The position numbers and the translations under genes are program-made. DNA of 64,000 nucleotides. Source: an uncultured Chitinophagaceae bacterium (GTDB lineage: Bacteria > Bacteroidota > Bacteroidia > Chitinophagales > Chitinophagaceae). Shown here piece by piece: positions 1 to 7,883 of this stretch. The notes under the pieces were generated by a model, which ran no database searches, had not been told where the DNA came from, and saw nothing but the letters and a program-made list of their open reading frames with translations. The stretch lies in the NCBI GenBank assembly GCA_937958995.1, contig CALGAP010000023.1:332428-396427 (forward strand). The letters are read 5' to 3'. Positions within the stretch are counted from its first letter, which is position 1; the number at the start of each line of letters is the position of its first letter.

Positions 1-72
1 TATGAGTGGATCATCAATTGTAATAAATCCATATACCGGGTCATTGATAATTTTTCTGACGGATTTAGCCAT
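1..72 (-). CDS. HD-superfamily phosphohydrolase, N-terminal fragment
   Basis: Only the first 24 codons lie in the window; the gene runs off the left edge. The visible start, MAKSVRKIINDPVYGFITID, has the IINDPVYG box that opens HD-domain phosphohydrolases related to dGTPase and SAMHD1, just before their metal-binding domain. It is divergent from porX across about 220 bases of repeat-rich DNA. The catalytic HD residues are outside the window, so activity cannot be judged. The fragment is too short for the usual ORF cut-off, but the frame stays open to base 1 and the motif is distinctive. Confidence 0.75.
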   Translation of the reverse strand, partial: MAKSVRKIINDPVYGFITIDDPLI

Positions 73-140
73 TCGCTGCCTGCTATTTTGTTAAAATTGC
101 TGCTAAAAGCAGCAGACAAAAGTACAAAGGCGGAAGGAAT

Positions 141-235
141 AAATTAGATTTGAAATCACGGATTAATAGAGTGGCGCGGATGGACACGGTTTCCGGTCCA
201 AAATCTGCTATCCGCGAAATCCTTTAATCTAATTT
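141..235. repeat. Nested inverted repeat between divergent genes
   Basis: AAATTAGATT at 141-150 is the exact reverse complement of AATCTAATTT at 226-235. Inside it CGCGGAT (175-181) pairs with ATCCGCG (210-216), so the stretch could form a cruciform or long RNA hairpin. A further pair, ATCACGGATTA (155-165) and TAATCCGTGAT near 260-270, overlaps the first. It lies between the HD gene and porX. It could be a two-way terminator, an operator or an inert intergenic repeat; the sequence does not decide. Confidence 0.6.
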
Positions 236-293
236 AGTCCGTGATCCAATCATCCGCAATAATCCGTGATCAACAATCCTACAAATCTTAAAT

Positions 294-1850
294 ATGGCAT
301 TAGGAAAAATACTCTGGGTAGATGATGAAATAGACAGCTTACAATCACAAATCCTTTTCCTTCAAAGCAAAGGTTATGAGGTGACTGCCCTTACCAATGG
401 GTTTGATGCTGTGGACTATGTGCGTGATAACCCGCTGGATGTGGTGCTGCTCGACGAGACCATGCCGGGTATTACCGGACTGGAAACGCTCGCCAAGATC
501 AAAGAGGTAAATGGTTCCATACCCGTGGTGATGATCACCAAAAACGAGACTGAAAACCTGATGGACGATGCCATAGGCAGCCAGATTTCAGACTACCTCA
601 TTAAGCCCGTAAACCCTAACCAGGTATTGCTGAGCCTGAAAAAAATAATCGATAACAAACGCCTTGTTGCGGAAAAAACGACCACCGCTTACCAGCAACA
701 GTTCCGCAACCTGTTTATGGCGCTCAACAGCAATCCCGATTACAACGAATGGATGGAAATATATCGCAAGCTGGTGTACTGGGAACTGGAGATGGAGAAA
801 AGCGATAGCCCCGAAATGCAGGAAGTATTCCAGACACAAAAGAACGAGGCCAATACCGAGTTTTTCAAATTTGTGTCAAAAAACTATGCGAAATGGGTTA
901 ATCCCAAAGGTGATGATGGCCCCGTGATGAGTCATACCCTTTTCAAGTTTAAAATATTGCCGCACGTAGAGAAGGGCACGCCCACCTTTTTTGTGCTGAT
1001 TGATAACCTGCGCTTCGACCAGTGGAGAGCAATTCAACCCATATTTGCAGAAAATTTCCGCATACTGGAAGAGGATAGTTTTTACAGCATCTTACCCACC
1101 GCTACTCAATACGCGCGTAATGCTATTTTCGCGGGCATGCTGCCGATGGATATTGAAAAAGCATTTCCGCAGCAATGGAAAAATGATGATGAGGAAGGTG
1201 GCAAGAACCTGCACGAAGAAGAATTTTTCCGCGCTCAACTGAAGCGACTGCGTCGTGAAGACATTCGTTTTTCTTATACAAAAATTCTCAACAACCAGGC
1301 AGGACAGGATTTGGTGAGCAATATTCATAACCTGCTGGTGAATGACCTGAATATTATTGTGTACAATTTCGTGGATATGCTCAGTCATGCCCGCACGGAG
1401 ATGGAGGTGCTGAAAGAACTGGCCGGCGATGAAACCAGTTACCGCTCCGTAACACGCAGCTGGTTTGAGCATTCGCCCCTGAACCAGGCATTGAAAAAAA
1501 TTGCTGATAAGAAAATTAACCTCATACTGGCTACCGACCATGGCAGCGTGCGTGTGAAGACGCCGGTGAAAGTGGTAGGCGATAAGCAGACCACCACCAA
1601 CCTGCGTTACAAGCATGGCCGCAACCTGAACTATGAAGCCCGCGATGTGCTGGCCTTCCGCGACCCGAAAGAAGCGGGATTGCCGGTGCCGACGGTTAAC
1701 TCATCGTTCATTTTTGCGCGAGAAGACCAGTTTCTCTGTTATCCCAACAACTACAACTACTACGTCAACTATTACCGCAACACCTTTCAGCATGGCGGCG
1801 TAAGCCTTGAGGAAATGATTGTGCCGGTGATTAAAATGACCACCAAATAG
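294..1850 (+). CDS. porX: PorX-type response regulator with PglZ domain
   Basis: 518 residues. Residues 1-125 are a CheY-like receiver with acidic pair D10/D11, phosphoacceptor D54 (VVLLDETMPG) and conserved K104 (YLIKP). A long linker leads to a PglZ/alkaline-phosphatase-fold domain at about 210-515, with ATDHGS among its metal-site motifs. There is no DNA-binding domain. This architecture is that of PorX, the response regulator that works with kinase PorY to control type IX secretion genes in Bacteroidota; the PglZ domain of characterised PorX proteins is a metal-dependent phosphodiesterase. No kinase gene is adjacent, which is usual. Type IX cargo is encoded at 35266-36855, so the role fits the genome. 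The ATG at 294 gives a full receiver domain. Confidence 0.93.
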   Translation: MALGKILWVDDEIDSLQSQILFLQSKGYEVTALTNGFDAVDYVRDNPLDVVLLDETMPGITGLETLAKIKEVNGSIPVVMITKNETENLMDDAIGSQISDYLIKPVNPNQVLLSLKKIIDNKRLVAEKTTTAYQQQFRNLFMALNSNPDYNEWMEIYRKLVYWELEMEKSDSPEMQEVFQTQKNEANTEFFKFVSKNYAKWVNPKGDDGPVMSHTLFKFKILPHVEKGTPTFFVLIDNLRFDQWRAIQPIFAENFRILEEDSFYSILPTATQYARNAIFAGMLPMDIEKAFPQQWKNDDEEGGKNLHEEEFFRAQLKRLRREDIRFSYTKILNNQAGQDLVSNIHNLLVNDLNIIVYNFVDMLSHARTEMEVLKELAGDETSYRSVTRSWFEHSPLNQALKKIADKKINLILATDHGSVRVKTPVKVVGDKQTTTNLRYKHGRNLNYEARDVLAFRDPKEAGLPVPTVNSSFIFAREDQFLCYPNNYNYYVNYYRNTFQHGGVSLEEMIVPVIKMTTK

Positions 1851-1875
1851 CTAATGAACACTTGTGGATAATTAA

Positions 1876-1907
1876 CTGTTAGTAAAAACAGGTGAATGTT
1901 AATTTTG
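1876..1907 (+). promoter_or_regulatory. Probable Bacteroidota-type promoter
   Basis: TAATTTTG at 1900-1907 matches the -7 consensus TAnnTTTG exactly. CTG at 1876-1878, one base off TTG, lies 21 bases upstream in the -33 position. It sits between porX and the 90-residue gene, about 33 bases before its ATG, suggesting this gene and the hydrolase after it are transcribed independently of porX. Confidence 0.5.
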
Positions 1908-1939
1908 CAGCGTGAATTTGCTTACTAACCGTACAATAT

Positions 1940-2212
1940 ATGAAGTACACACAAGCTACTTTGGATAAACTGGAGAAGATACTGGATGAGGCCGAATACG
2001 TACTCCGCTATGAAAGAGGCACGTTCCAGAGCGGCTATTGCATACTGGAGCAGAAAAAAGTGGTGGTGTTGAACAAATTCCTTCAGCTGGAGGGCCGCAT
2101 CAATACCCTCCTTGATATTATTCCTCAACTCGACATCATGCCCGAATTCTTCACACCGGAATCGCGGAAACTGTATGATGAAGTGATTGCGAAATATGCC
2201 GCGCAGTCCTAA
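1940..2212 (+). CDS. Small conserved protein of unknown function
   Basis: 90 residues, soluble, no signal peptide or membrane segment. The N-terminal third is a charged helix (LDKLEKILDEAEYVLRYERG), followed by a short strand-like stretch (GYCILEQKKVVVLNKF) and a second helical half. I recognise the type as a small protein of Bacteroidota of unknown function but cannot name a family with a known role. A good promoter precedes it, and the metallo-hydrolase gene starts 18 bases after its stop, so the two probably form an operon. The opposite-strand frame over the same bases looks unlike a protein. Confidence 0.75.
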   Translation: MKYTQATLDKLEKILDEAEYVLRYERGTFQSGYCILEQKKVVVLNKFLQLEGRINTLLDIIPQLDIMPEFFTPESRKLYDEVIAKYAAQS

Positions 2213-2230
2213 GATTTCGTAATTTCCCCT

Positions 2231-3007
2231 GTGAGTTATCCTAAAATAAAAGTCACCTTTCTCGGAACAGGCACCAGTGGCGGCGTGCCCATGATTGCCT
2301 GCGATTGCCCTGTTTGCACTTCTGAAGATAAGAAAGACAAACGCCTGCGATCGAGCATATTGGTCCAATCAGAAAACACCACATTGGTGGTGGATTCGGG
2401 CCCCGACTTCCGGTACCAGATGCTACGCGCCCAAGTAAAACATCTCGATGCCATTGTGTTTACCCATCCGCACAAAGATCATGTGGCCGGTCTCGATGAT
2501 GTACGCGCTTTCAATTTTTTCTCACAACAGGCCATGAAGGTGTATGCCAGCGAGATGACGCAGGAGGTGATCATCCGCGAATTTCCCTATGCTTTTTATG
2601 AGAGCAAGTATCCCGGCGTGCCGGAGATACAGCTGAATACCATCGCGACAGACCCTTTTACAGTAGGCGATTTACAAATAACGCCCATCATGGTATGGCA
2701 CCTGAAAATGCCGGTAATGGCTTTTCGGTTTGGCCCGTTTACCTATATCACCGATGCCAATCGTATAGAACCTGAAGAGAAAAAAAAGATCAAGGGAAGT
2801 GAAGTGGTAGTGCTGAATACGCTGCGAAAAGAAAAACATATTTCGCATTTTTCATTGAGCGAAGGTGTAGAACTGGCGAAGGAACTGGGGGCAAAGCAGA
2901 CCTATTTCACGCATATCAGTCACCAAATGGGTAAGCACGCCGAGGTAGACAGTGAATTGCCGCCCGGTATTAATCTCGCTTTCGACGGACTGCAGATCAG
3001 TTTATGA
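2231..3007 (+). CDS. Metallo-beta-lactamase-fold hydrolase, PhnP-like
   Basis: 258 residues from a GTG start. The fold opens with TFLGTGTSGGVP, then a cysteine-containing segment CDCPVC typical of the PhnP branch. The metal-binding signature FTHPHKDH supplies H79, H81, D83 and H84; later ligands are plausibly H156 in VWHLKMP and the Asp in YITDANR. PhnP itself cleaves phosphoribosyl 1,2-cyclic phosphate, but no phosphonate genes are nearby, so the substrate here is unknown; Bacteroidota carry this paralogue widely. No signal peptide, so cytoplasmic. The stop overlaps by six bases the end of the convergent gene on the other strand. Confidence 0.85.
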   Translation: MSYPKIKVTFLGTGTSGGVPMIACDCPVCTSEDKKDKRLRSSILVQSENTTLVVDSGPDFRYQMLRAQVKHLDAIVFTHPHKDHVAGLDDVRAFNFFSQQAMKVYASEMTQEVIIREFPYAFYESKYPGVPEIQLNTIATDPFTVGDLQITPIMVWHLKMPVMAFRFGPFTYITDANRIEPEEKKKIKGSEVVVLNTLRKEKHISHFSLSEGVELAKELGAKQTYFTHISHQMGKHAEVDSELPPGINLAFDGLQISL

Positions 3008-3787
3008 TGCTAACTTTTTCTCGCGCGTGTACTTGAGCACCATATTGTACAGCTGTGCAGGGCTGAATGGTTTGGCCATAAAATCAGTAAGGCCATCATT
3101 TTCTTTCATGATATCGGGAAATGCTGAAGCGGTGAGCGCTACAATAGGCGTATCCTGGTCGAAATAACGAATATGCCTGGTGGCGCTATATCCATCCATT
3201 ATGGGCATTTGAAGATCCATGAGGATGATATCGTAGTGGTGCTGGCGCGCCAACGCAATGGCTTCTACTCCGTTTTCAGCTACGTCTACAATCGCGTTCC
3301 AGTTGCTGAGCATTTTTTTCGCAATCATCACGTTATAGTCCACGTCTTCTACCAGCAATACGCGAATGCCGCTGAGGTTGCGCACCTCCTGCAAAGCGAC
3401 CCATTCGTTATAACTACCGTCAATGCCTTTCTTGAACCCAAACGTTGCCTGCAGGCTCGACTCTACGCAGGGTTCACTGCCGCAGTAGGTAACGGTAAAC
3501 AAGACATTCAGCCCGTTCTCGGTGATGGAGCGCAAAGTGACGTCGATGGTGACATTGCCATTACTGATCATTTGAATGGCATTCAGCACCAGTTTGTTCA
3601 ATACCCGGTAAAGTTGTACTTCGTCGCCGACAACGTAGTGGGGAAGTCGCTCGTCGGTCTGGAGGCGGATGGTGTTGCCTTTTTCAAAGGCCAGTGCGCT
3701 ATTAAATGCCTTGATATTGGCCATCAGCCAGCGGATATCAATGTTCTTTTCGGCACGATTCAATGGCGGTTCCTTCTGATAGGGCAT
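3002..3787 (-). CDS. Truncated kinase-like domain fused to a receiver domain
   Basis: 261 residues. Residues 10-115 resemble the front half of a histidine-kinase ATP-binding domain: LPHYVVGDEVQLYRVLNKLV leads into an N box with N69. The usual phosphoacceptor His domain is absent, and where the G1 box (DxGxG) should be the chain reads VTYCGSEPC. Residues 141-257 are a complete receiver with E147/D148, phosphoacceptor D191 (ILMDLQMPIMDG), T219 and K239. It looks like the tail of a hybrid kinase that has lost its sensor, His domain and catalytic boxes, leaving a receiver with a degenerate partner. Upstream DNA (3788-3940, minus) shows no missing His box. It could be a functional single-domain response regulator or a decaying remnant. 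Confidence 0.75.
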   Translation of the reverse strand: MPYQKEPPLNRAEKNIDIRWLMANIKAFNSALAFEKGNTIRLQTDERLPHYVVGDEVQLYRVLNKLVLNAIQMISNGNVTIDVTLRSITENGLNVLFTVTYCGSEPCVESSLQATFGFKKGIDGSYNEWVALQEVRNLSGIRVLLVEDVDYNVMIAKKMLSNWNAIVDVAENGVEAIALARQHHYDIILMDLQMPIMDGYSATRHIRYFDQDTPIVALTASAFPDIMKENDGLTDFMAKPFSPAQLYNMVLKYTREKKLAS

Positions 3788-4068
3788 TAAAAGCTGGTTT
3801 TAGGTTATAGGATACGAATTCCCGTTTACCAATACTATGGGTCGCATGGATTAGCCAATAGGATAGGTGAAATAACAGATGGCGAAATAGGATAGTGCAA
3901 GGTCTCGGGTATGCGATTAGTTGGTCTGGAGCCATATATATAAACGTTAAAGCAACAATGAACTTGTGTTGATCGCAGTCAATTTAAAAGTTTACGCGTA
4001 GACCCATTATAGGAAATCGGTTAGTATTGCTGTTTAGTTGACCTTAAACATTTGTCCGTATTTACCTT

Positions 4069-4977
4069 ATGAATAATTCATTTAGAGAGTGGTTTGTATT
4101 TACCCGCAGGGAAAGGACAGGCATTATTGTACTGGTGACCCTGATCATTTTCTTCAACTGCCTGCCCTGGTTTTTTGCCGATGTATTTGAAAAATCTGAC
4201 ACGGCGCTGACAATTGAGGTGCAGGAAGCATTGGCGCAACTTCAAAAAAACAGGGATAGCCCGGCGCATACTCGCAGCTTTACCCATGAAAAACCGGCCA
4301 CGCGGCTGTTTGAATTTGACCCCAACACCTTATCTCCCGAGGGCTGGCGCAGGTTGGGATTGCGTGATCGTGCTATTCAAATTATCCAGAACTACCTGTC
4401 ACACGGCGGTAAGTTTCGGCAGCCTTCCGACCTGGAAAAAATTTATGGTTTACCGAAAGAACTGGCAGCTCAATTATTGCCTTACGTACGCATAAAATCC
4501 CCGAAAACGTTTTCGGTTGACAATGATCGTTCGTCTGGTAAACAGGAAGAACCTCCTCGATTCAAGAAACGCGCACCGACAATAGTCGACATCAATGTGG
4601 CAGATACATTGGCTTTGATTGCATTGCCTGGCATCGGAAACAAGCTCGCCCATCGCATTATCAATTTCAGGGAAAAACTGGGCGGTTTTTATTCGGTGGA
4701 GCAGGTGAGGGAGACCTATGGCTTAAGTGATTCCACATTTCAGAAAATTCGTTCATTGCTGAAGGTATCAGGTGAATATTGTAAAAAAATCAATATTAAC
4801 ACGGCAGACTATAAAACCCTCTCGCAGCACCCATATATTGGAAAAAATATAGGAAATGCGATTATAAAATACCGGGAACAGCATGGCAATTATGAATCGG
4901 TGGAAGAGCTTAGGAAAATTGTGGTGATTACAGAGCAGAAATTTTCTAAGATGCGGAACTATTTAGTGACGGAGTAG
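4069..4977 (+). CDS. Membrane-anchored helix-hairpin-helix protein, ComEA-like
   Basis: 302 residues. A basic N-terminus (TRRERTG) precedes one membrane helix at about 18-36 (GIIVLVTLIIFFNCLPWFF), so the bulk should lie outside the cytoplasmic membrane. Three helix-hairpin-helix repeats follow: FDPNTLSPEGWRRLGL near 85-135, DINVADTLALIALPGIGNKL near 170-220, and ININTADYKTLSQHPYIGKN near 240-290. This is the ComEA-type non-specific DNA-binding fold, which in other bacteria captures incoming DNA. Together with the YifB/ComM ATPase at the other end of the window it hints at natural transformation, but neither gene proves it. Not obviously in an operon. Confidence 0.85.
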   Translation: MNNSFREWFVFTRRERTGIIVLVTLIIFFNCLPWFFADVFEKSDTALTIEVQEALAQLQKNRDSPAHTRSFTHEKPATRLFEFDPNTLSPEGWRRLGLRDRAIQIIQNYLSHGGKFRQPSDLEKIYGLPKELAAQLLPYVRIKSPKTFSVDNDRSSGKQEEPPRFKKRAPTIVDINVADTLALIALPGIGNKLAHRIINFREKLGGFYSVEQVRETYGLSDSTFQKIRSLLKVSGEYCKKININTADYKTLSQHPYIGKNIGNAIIKYREQHGNYESVEELRKIVVITEQKFSKMRNYLVTE

Positions 4978-5011
4978 CAACGCCAACAAATTTCCAAATT
5001 ACTGCTAACAA

Positions 5012-5043
5012 TTGTTAGTTTTTCAAAAAAACTGTTATCTTGC
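5012..5043 (+). promoter_or_regulatory. Probable promoter of the acyl-CoA dehydrogenase gene
   Basis: TTG at 5012-5014 is followed after 21 bases by TATCTTGC (5036-5043), close to the TAnnTTTG -7 element of Bacteroidota sigma factors. The ATG lies 38 bases downstream of the -7 element. This also argues against the longer reading frame beginning at the TTG, which would lie within the promoter. Confidence 0.5.
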
Positions 5044-5080
5044 AGCCGCCTTTAACGATACTTGCCGCAACGCTTTGAAT

Positions 5081-6223
5081 ATGAATTTTGAAACCTCTGA
5101 GTTGACACAACAGGTCGCCCAGACTGCCCGCGATTTCGCGATGCAGCATATCAAGCCCTATGTGATGGAGTGGGATGAGAAACAGGAGTTTCCCATCAAC
5201 ATGTTCCGGGAAATGGGTAAGCTGGGATTGCTGGGTGTGCTGGTTCCCGAAGAATATGGCGGTGCCGGCCTCGGCTATTTTGAATACTGTGCCGTGTTGC
5301 AGGAGATTTCAAAAGTCTGCGGATCGATTGGTTTGAGTACTGCCGCGCACAATTCGCTTTGCAGCGGTCATATACTCTCTTTTGGCTCGGAAGAGCAGAA
5401 GAAAAAATACCTGTCAAAACTTGCCACCGGCGAATGGATTGGTGCCTGGGGTTTAACCGAACCCAATACAGGCAGCGATGCCGCCAATATGAAAACAACC
5501 GCTGTGCGTGATGGTGATTACTGGGTCCTCAACGGCACCAAAAGCTGGATTACGCATGGTATTAGCGGCGACGTGGCCGTGGTGATAGCTCGTACCGGCG
5601 AACCGCGTACAAAAGATAATGCCACCGCATTCATTGTAGAGCGTGGTACCAGGGGGTTCTCAGGTGGTAAGAAAGAGAATAAACTCGGCATGCGCGCCAG
5701 CGAGACTGCCGAAATGATTTTTGATAATTGCCGCATACCCGATGCCAACCGCCTGGGCGAAGTAGGATCGGGTTTTAAACAGGCTTTAAAGGTGCTGGAT
5801 GGCGGCAGAATTTCCATTGCAGCACTTGCCCTCGGCATTGCCAAAGGCGCTTATGAAGCGGCTGTGCAGTACTCCAAAGAGCGCCACCAGTTTGATCAGC
5901 CCATCGCCAATTTCCAGGGCATAGCGTTTAAACTGGCCGATATGGCCACCGAAATTGCGGCGGCTGAAATGCTCACGCTGCAAGCCTGCGACCTGAAAAA
6001 TCGCGGGGAAAAAATGACTAAGGAGGCTGCTATGGCAAAATACTACGCCAGCGAAGTGGCGGTAAGAGCATCTACCGAGGCGGTACAGATCTTCGGTGGT
6101 TATGGATATACAAAAGATTTTCCGGTGGAAAAATATTATCGCGATAGCAAGCTTTGCACTATCGGCGAAGGCACTTCTGAAATTCAGAAACTGGTTATAT
6201 CCAGGGAAGTTTTGAGAGCTTAG
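5081..6223 (+). CDS. Acyl-CoA dehydrogenase
   Basis: 380 residues, the normal length of a short/medium-chain acyl-CoA dehydrogenase, an FAD flavoenzyme that makes the 2,3-trans double bond of an acyl-CoA in beta-oxidation or branched amino-acid breakdown. The FAD-binding signature is WGLTEPNTGSDAANM, followed by SWITHG. The C-terminal helix bears YRDSKLCTIGEGTSEIQ, with the expected catalytic Glu at about 363. The ATG at 5081 is preferred to an in-frame TTG 69 bases upstream because it gives the standard N-terminus (TSELTQQVAQTARDFA) and lies behind a promoter. The gene is monocistronic, ending at a strong terminator. A thiolase elsewhere in the window (32247) could serve the same pathway. 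Chain-length preference cannot be read. Confidence 0.93.
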   Translation: MNFETSELTQQVAQTARDFAMQHIKPYVMEWDEKQEFPINMFREMGKLGLLGVLVPEEYGGAGLGYFEYCAVLQEISKVCGSIGLSTAAHNSLCSGHILSFGSEEQKKKYLSKLATGEWIGAWGLTEPNTGSDAANMKTTAVRDGDYWVLNGTKSWITHGISGDVAVVIARTGEPRTKDNATAFIVERGTRGFSGGKKENKLGMRASETAEMIFDNCRIPDANRLGEVGSGFKQALKVLDGGRISIAALALGIAKGAYEAAVQYSKERHQFDQPIANFQGIAFKLADMATEIAAAEMLTLQACDLKNRGEKMTKEAAMAKYYASEVAVRASTEAVQIFGGYGYTKDFPVEKYYRDSKLCTIGEGTSEIQKLVISREVLRA

Positions 6224-6264
6224 TCAAATAGGTTGCTTGATACAGGTTGCTTGTCATGTCTCGT

Positions 6265-6298
6265 GAGGCTCCGTGTGGTTGCGGAGCCTCCTTTTTTT
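6265..6298 (+). terminator. Rho-independent terminator after acyl-CoA dehydrogenase
   Basis: A perfect 9-bp stem, GAGGCTCCG (6265-6273) with CGGAGCCTC (6282-6290), has an 8-base loop and is followed by seven T residues. It lies about 40 bases after the dehydrogenase stop and just before the end of the convergent small gene. Confidence 0.9.
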
Positions 6299-6470
6299 AA
6301 GGCATGAAATCGTCATTATCTTTTGTACTATACTTATCAAACAACTTGTCTATCGCCCCGCCGAAAATGGGGAATTTTTCTTTGGCGAAGTTCTTGATTA
6401 CCTCAATGGCTTTATAGGCCTGCTGCTCGGTAAGTCCCTCTGCCATCAGGCGGTCGATTAATTCTTTCAT
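6297..6470 (-). CDS. 57-residue protein downstream of clpX
   Basis: A short gene below the usual ORF size cut-off. It begins MKELIDRLMAEGLTEQQAYK, continues with a helical, charged sequence containing FAKEKFPIFGGAIDKLFDKY, and ends DNDDFMP. The composition is that of a real small helical protein with an amphipathic pattern, and the frame is clean from ATG to TAA. It starts 37 bases after the clpX stop on the same strand and is probably cotranscribed with it. No family is recognised. A small adaptor or substrate of the Clp protease is possible, but that is only a guess from position. Confidence 0.65.
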   Translation of the reverse strand: MKELIDRLMAEGLTEQQAYKAIEVIKNFAKEKFPIFGGAIDKLFDKYSTKDNDDFMP

Positions 6471-6507
6471 GTTCCTTGAAGGATTTCGTGTTTCTTTTTG
6501 GACCTTA

Positions 6508-7749
6508 CTAAGCTACTTTCAGGCGACTGATCTTACTCTTGTCAAAATTCTTCTGCGCGTACTCGAGAGTAAGTTGAAAAGTGGTCTGTTTCGACGAAGG
6601 CAGCTCAAACATGGCGTCGGTCAGAATGCTTTCGCAGATGCTGCGCAATCCGCGGGCGCCCAGCTTGTACTCGATGGCCTTATCAACCATGAAGTCGAGC
6701 ACTTCATCGTCGATGACCAGTTGAATGCCTTCCAGTTCAAACAGCTTTTTGTATTGTTTGATCAACGCGTTCTTGGGCTCGGTAAGTATCGAGCGGAGCG
6801 TTGCTTTGTCGAGCGGATTCAGGTGGGTAACCACCGGCAAGCGGCCGAGCAGTTCGGGTATAAGACCGAAAGCTTTCAGGTCGGTGGCATTTACGTATTG
6901 CAGCAGGTTTTTCTTCATGTATTCCTGCACTTCCTTGTTCACGTTAAAGCCAATGGCATTGGTATTAACGCGGCGGGCAATCACTTTATCGATGCCGTCG
7001 AAGGCGCCGCCGCAAATGAACAGGATATTCTGCGTATTGATCTTAATAAGCTTTTGTTCGGGGTGTTTGCGTCCGCCCTGCGGAGGCACCAGTACGTCGG
7101 TGCCTTCAAGCAGCTTCAGCAAACCCTGTTGCACACCCTCACCGCTTACGTCGCGGGTGATGGAGGGGTTATCGCCTTTGCGTGCAATCTTGTCTATTTC
7201 GTCGATGTAAACAATGCCTCTTTCGGCGGCGGCCACATCGTAGTTGCATACCTGCAGCAGGCGGGTAAGAATACTTTCCACGTCTTCGCCCACATAACCG
7301 GCTTCGGTAAATACAGTGGCGTCAACAATGGCAAAGGGCACATTCAGCAGGCGGGCAATGGTTTTTGCCAGCAGTGTTTTACCCGTACCTGTTTCACCTA
7401 CCATCACGATATTGCTTTTTTCGATATCAACATCGTTTTCGGCGGGTTTTTGCTGAAGACGTTTGTAGTGGTTATATACAGCAACAGCCAGCACTTTCTT
7501 GGCTTCGTCCTGGCCGATCACGTATTCATCCAGGAATTTCTTGAGCTCCACCGGCTTCTTGATATTCAGTTTGAAACTGCCTGAAGAAGCAGGAGCGCTT
7601 TCATTACGTATCATCAGTTCCTGCTCGATGATCTCCCGTGCATGCTCCACACAATTCTCGCAAATATGTCCTTCCTGACCCGCAATAAGGATTTTCACCT
7701 CATCGCGACTACGCCCGCAAAAGGAACAATGTAACGTTGTCTTTGCCAT
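6508..7749 (-). CDS. clpX: ATP-dependent Clp protease ATPase subunit ClpX
   Basis: 413 residues, full length. An N-terminal zinc finger uses C8, C11, C30 and C33. The AAA+ domain has Walker A GETGTGKT (118-125), pore loop GYVG (151-154), Walker B IVYIDEID (179-186) and an arginine-finger region at LIPELLGRLP. The IGF tripeptide that docks on ClpP is present at 266-268 (NAIGFNV). ClpX unfolds tagged proteins and threads them into ClpP. It lies downstream of two clpP genes on the same strand. The 134-base gap to the nearer clpP leaves room for an internal promoter. Confidence 0.98.
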   Translation of the reverse strand: MAKTTLHCSFCGRSRDEVKILIAGQEGHICENCVEHAREIIEQELMIRNESAPASSGSFKLNIKKPVELKKFLDEYVIGQDEAKKVLAVAVYNHYKRLQQKPAENDVDIEKSNIVMVGETGTGKTLLAKTIARLLNVPFAIVDATVFTEAGYVGEDVESILTRLLQVCNYDVAAAERGIVYIDEIDKIARKGDNPSITRDVSGEGVQQGLLKLLEGTDVLVPPQGGRKHPEQKLIKINTQNILFICGGAFDGIDKVIARRVNTNAIGFNVNKEVQEYMKKNLLQYVNATDLKAFGLIPELLGRLPVVTHLNPLDKATLRSILTEPKNALIKQYKKLFELEGIQLVIDDEVLDFMVDKAIEYKLGARGLRSICESILTDAMFELPSSKQTTFQLTLEYAQKNFDKSKISRLKVA

Positions 7750-7883
7750 ATTTTTTTTCTGTCGAATAGCTTACAAAGGTATCTAAATCAATCCCCAAAT
7801 CCCAATAAAAAAATCCCAAACTCCCTGTTTTATTTATTGTGCTATTCAGGCAATTTGGGACTTCAGCGGGTATCGCTGATGGG

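Noticed and set aside
3738..3935. 65-codon minus-strand frame upstream of the receiver protein
   Set aside because: Checked as a possible lost N-terminus with a His box; nothing like a kinase dimerisation domain is encoded.
6273..6461. 62-codon plus-strand frame after the acyl-CoA dehydrogenase
   Set aside because: It starts inside a terminator hairpin and mirrors the better minus-strand 57-codon gene.
6469..7584. Long plus-strand frame over clpX
   Set aside because: It is the antisense shadow of a well-conserved clpX; the His/Phe/Gln-rich composition is typical of shadows here.
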